The notes below the pieces were generated by a model that was not told the origin of the DNA, ran no database searches, and saw only the letters and a list, made by a program, of their open reading frames with translations. 64,000 bases of DNA from Anaerococcus urinomassiliensis. Lineage in GTDB: Bacteria; Bacillota; Clostridia; Tissierellales; Peptoniphilaceae. The stretch lies in the NCBI RefSeq assembly GCF_900128425.1, contig NZ_LT635782.1, positions 1,806,476 through 1,870,475 of the forward strand. The letters are read 5' to 3'. The position numbers and the translations under genes are program-made. Shown here one piece after another: positions 61,483 to 64,000 of the stretch. Within the stretch, counting starts at the first letter, position 1, and each line of letters opens with the position of its first letter.

Positions 61483-62567
61483 TGTGGATTAAAAATATAA
61501 GCTTAGATTCATTTAGAAATTATGATAAGGCAGATGTAGAATTTTCTAAGGATATAAATATCTTTATAGGCGATAATGCCCAGGGCAAGACAAATTTGTT
61601 GGAATCCTTGTATTATCTGGCCAATGCTACCAGTTTTAAGAAGATTAGAGATAAGGATATCATTTCCTTTGATAAGGAGACTATGTCTCTTGAGGGCATT
61701 ATCAGGAAAGATAAGTATTTTAAACACGTTTATATAAATGTTGACCAAAATAGTAAGAATATCTATGTAAATGAAGTAAAATATGAGAGGAACAAAGACT
61801 TAAAATCCCACTTTTCTCTGGTGCTTTTTACACCGGAAGATTTGCTTATAATAAAAGAGGGACCCAATTTAAGGCGAGACTTAATTGATGATATAATAAT
61901 AAGTGTAGATTTTTCCTACAAGCAAATCAAAAAACAATATGATAAGCTTATTTTTCAGAGAAATAAACTTTTAAAAAATCAAAAAAGTCCATATTTTGAG
62001 GATCAAGTCAGAGCTTTTGACAAAAATCTTTGCCGTTTTGGCTATAGAATCTACAAGAAGAGAGCTAAGATTACAGGGCTTATAGGAAGATTTGCTAATG
62101 AGTACCATGATTTGCTCTCAGAAGATAAAGAGGATTTAAAAATAAACTATAAACCTGATATCATTGCCACTAGCCAAGAAGATTATTATCAAAAGTTTAT
62201 AAGATCCTATGACCTAGACAAAAAGTATCAGACGACCCAAGCTGGCATCCACAAAGATGAGATAGAAATCACTATAAATGATAAACCAATCAAAAATTTT
62301 GGATCCCAAGGCCAGCAAAGATCAGCAATACTAAATATAAAACTAGCCCAAGTAAGATTGATAAGGGAAGTGACAGGTGATAAATCTGTCATTTTATTTG
62401 ATGATGTTTTCTCAGAACTTGATGAAAAAAGATCCCACTTCCTCTTAGAGAACCTAGAGGGCTACCAGACAATTATTACAGCTACCAATACCAAAAGCTT
62501 GGATATGGTGGATGAATCTTCCCTTAGATACATAAACAATGGCAAAATATACCAAAACTTGATGTAA
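61482..62567 (+). CDS. recF: DNA replication/repair protein RecF
   Basis: A 361-aa SMC-like ATPase helping RecA load at gaps. Walker A GDNAQGKTNLLESLYYL (residues 30-46), signature GSQGQQRSAILNIKLAQ and Walker B VILFDDVFSELD are all present. Overlaps yaaA by 1 bp. Confidence 0.96.
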   Translation: MWIKNISLDSFRNYDKADVEFSKDINIFIGDNAQGKTNLLESLYYLANATSFKKIRDKDIISFDKETMSLEGIIRKDKYFKHVYINVDQNSKNIYVNEVKYERNKDLKSHFSLVLFTPEDLLIIKEGPNLRRDLIDDIIISVDFSYKQIKKQYDKLIFQRNKLLKNQKSPYFEDQVRAFDKNLCRFGYRIYKKRAKITGLIGRFANEYHDLLSEDKEDLKINYKPDIIATSQEDYYQKFIRSYDLDKKYQTTQAGIHKDEIEITINDKPIKNFGSQGQQRSAILNIKLAQVRLIREVTGDKSVILFDDVFSELDEKRSHFLLENLEGYQTIITATNTKSLDMVDESSLRYINNGKIYQNLM

Positions 62568-62590
62568 GGGAGATTTTAGAAAGGAAAATT

Positions 62591-64000
62591 ATGACAGAAA
62601 ATAATTACGATGCCGGTAATATTAAGGTCTTAGAGGGACTAGAGCCAGTTAGACTAAGACCTGGTATGTATATAGGCTCAACTAGTGAAAAAGGTCTACA
62701 CCACCTGGTTTATGAAGTTGTAGATAACTCAATAGACGAGGCTCTTGCCGGACGTTGCGACTACATAAAAGTGACCGTATCAAAAGATAATATTATAACA
62801 GTAGAAGATGATGGATCAGGTATACCAGTAAAAGAGCACCCACAAACTCACAAGTCAACCCTAGAGACTGTTCTTACAGTTCTTCACGCTGGTGGTAAGT
62901 TTGACTCATCAGCCTATCATTATTCAGGTGGACTTCACGGTGTAGGTGTCTCTGTAGTAAATGCCCTATCAGAATACCTTATAGCAGAAGTCAAAAGAGA
63001 TGGTCACCTATATCGCATGACCTTTGAACGTGGAGTTGCTACAAGTGATTTGGAAATTTTGGGAGATACTGAAGAAACCGGTACTACCATAAGCTTTAAG
63101 GCTGATCCAGAAATATTTGAAACTACTGTATACGACAAGAAAACTCTAGAACGTAGGTTCCGTGAAATGGCCTTTCTAAATTCTGGTGTGCAAATAATCT
63201 TTGAAGATCAAAGAGATGAATCTTCTCAATCATTCAAATACGAAGGTGGAGTTAGTGAATTTGTTGGCTATTTAAACCGCAACAAAGATTCTATTATGAC
63301 TGAAATCCCACACTTTATTGGAAGCCAAGAAGATACAGAAATAGAAATTGCCTTCCAATACACAGATTCGTATTCTGAAAATATCCTAACTTTTGCAAAT
63401 AATATCCTTACTCCAGAAGGAGGAACCCACTTATCAGGCTTTAGGTCTGCCCTCACTCGTGGAGTTAATGACTATGCTAGAAAGTATAAGTTTATCAAAG
63501 AAAACGAAGAAAACCTCCAAGGTGAAGATGTCAGAGAAGGTATGACAGCCATAGTATCAGTAAAGATATCAGAACCACAATTTGAGGGTCAAACTAAGGC
63601 AAAACTTGGTAACTCTGAAGTTCGTGGAGCTGTAGATAGCTTCTTCTCATCCAAGCTAGAAAGCTTCCTTGAAGAAAATCCAAAGGTTGCGCAAACCATC
63701 CTCGATAAGGCTCTCCAATCCAGAAGAGCACGTGAAGCTGCTAGAAAGGCAAGGGACTTAACCCGCAAGCGTTCTATACTTGATAGTGCAACTCTTCCAG
63801 GAAAATTGGCTGACTGCCAATCTACAGATATAGGAGAAAACGAGATATTCATAGTCGAAGGTAACTCTGCTGGTGGTTCAGCAAAGGGTGGACGTGATAA
63901 CCGCATCCAAGCTATACTTCCTCTTCGTGGTAAAATCCTAAATGTAGAAAAGGCAAATATAGACCGCATATTAAATTCAGAAGAGATTAAGGCAATGATA
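62591..64000 (+). CDS. gyrB: DNA gyrase subunit B (3' end outside window)
   Basis: The first 470 residues of GyrB. The GHKL ATPase has EVVDNSIDEALAG, DDGSGIPV, GGLHGVGVSVVNALS; the transducer follows, and the TOPRIM domain begins with IFIVEGNSAGGSAKGGRDNR. The usual EGDSAGG here reads EGNSAGG, with Asn at residue 425 (codon 63863-63865). The gene is cut by the window edge. Start ATG 62591 after AAGGA. Confidence 0.96.
   Translation, partial: MTENNYDAGNIKVLEGLEPVRLRPGMYIGSTSEKGLHHLVYEVVDNSIDEALAGRCDYIKVTVSKDNIITVEDDGSGIPVKEHPQTHKSTLETVLTVLHAGGKFDSSAYHYSGGLHGVGVSVVNALSEYLIAEVKRDGHLYRMTFERGVATSDLEILGDTEETGTTISFKADPEIFETTVYDKKTLERRFREMAFLNSGVQIIFEDQRDESSQSFKYEGGVSEFVGYLNRNKDSIMTEIPHFIGSQEDTEIEIAFQYTDSYSENILTFANNILTPEGGTHLSGFRSALTRGVNDYARKYKFIKENEENLQGEDVREGMTAIVSVKISEPQFEGQTKAKLGNSEVRGAVDSFFSSKLESFLEENPKVAQTILDKALQSRRAREAARKARDLTRKRSILDSATLPGKLADCQSTDIGENEIFIVEGNSAGGSAKGGRDNRIQAILPLRGKILNVEKANIDRILNSEEIKAMI

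Noticed and set aside
1..64000. CRISPR array, rRNA or tRNA genes
   Set aside because: No regularly spaced short repeats and no recognisable rRNA or tRNA sequence were seen on either strand.

Overview
The window comes from the chromosomal replication-origin region of a low-GC, strictly fermentative Gram-positive bacterium. The gene order rpmH-rnpA-yidD-yidC-jag, mnmE-mnmG-rsmG, parA-parB and dnaA-dnaN-yaaA-recF-gyrB is the classic Firmicutes origin cluster. A complete set of genes for glutamate fermentation through 2-hydroxyglutarate points to an amino-acid-fermenting anaerobic coccus, most likely Peptoniphilaceae (Anaerococcus/Peptoniphilus type). The taxon is an inference; no rRNA gene is present.

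Layout. 1-5.4 kb: a partial TetR regulator, then class Ia ribonucleotide reductase (nrdA, nrdB) with a toxin-antitoxin pair wedged between the two subunit genes. 4.9-7.4 kb: a DlgD-like dehydrogenase, sppA and an RDD membrane protein. 7.6-14.9 kb: the hydroxyglutarate operon (52-aa leader gene, gctA, gctB, gcdA, hgdC, hgdA, hgdB), preceded by a cytosolic leucine-rich-repeat protein and followed on the other strand by glutamate dehydrogenase (15.9 kb). 17.2-32.1 kb: two near-identical 1840-nt group II introns in the same orientation bracket an 11-kb segment. That segment holds a D-2-hydroxyacid dehydrogenase, a nitrilase-family amidase, the 5-oxoprolinase operon pxpA-transporter-pxpBC, an IS3-family element, and the gcdD-gcdC-gcdB-gltS operon. 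32.1-42.2 kb: a second gltS, a second nitrilase, birA, bioY, marR-ftsH, trxA-trxB, a damaged DUF1538/PII gene, a MITE and pta. 42.3-54.9 kb: DUF4446, a cyclodeaminase-like gene, parB, parA, cinA, fabK, a second MITE copy, a CPBP protease, rsmG, mnmG, mnmE, then glutaminase and an AGCS symporter. 55.1-64 kb: jag, yidC, yidD, rnpA, rpmH, oriC, dnaA, dnaN, yaaA, recF and the start of gyrB.

How the genes work together. Glutamate enters by Na+ symport (two GltS) or is made inside the cell from glutamine (GlsA plus AGCS symporter) and from pyroglutamate (PxpABC). Glutamate dehydrogenase gives 2-oxoglutarate, the hydroxyacid dehydrogenase gives (R)-2-hydroxyglutarate, GctAB loads CoA, HgdC-activated HgdAB dehydrates to glutaconyl-CoA, and the biotin-dependent Na+ pump GcdABCD decarboxylates it to crotonyl-CoA while expelling the Na+ that drives uptake. 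BioY and BirA supply and attach the biotin. The pump is split over two loci (gcdA in one, gcdBCD with gltS in the other).

Mobile DNA repeatedly sits at transcription terminators here. Both introns lie directly beside terminator hairpins, one of them separating gdh from its own terminator. The IS3 element lies inside the loop of the gltS terminator. One MITE lies between convergent genes and supplies the stop codon of one of them. Five parS-like sites, DnaA-box clusters on both sides of dnaA, an NrdR box and several promoter/operator combinations are readable.
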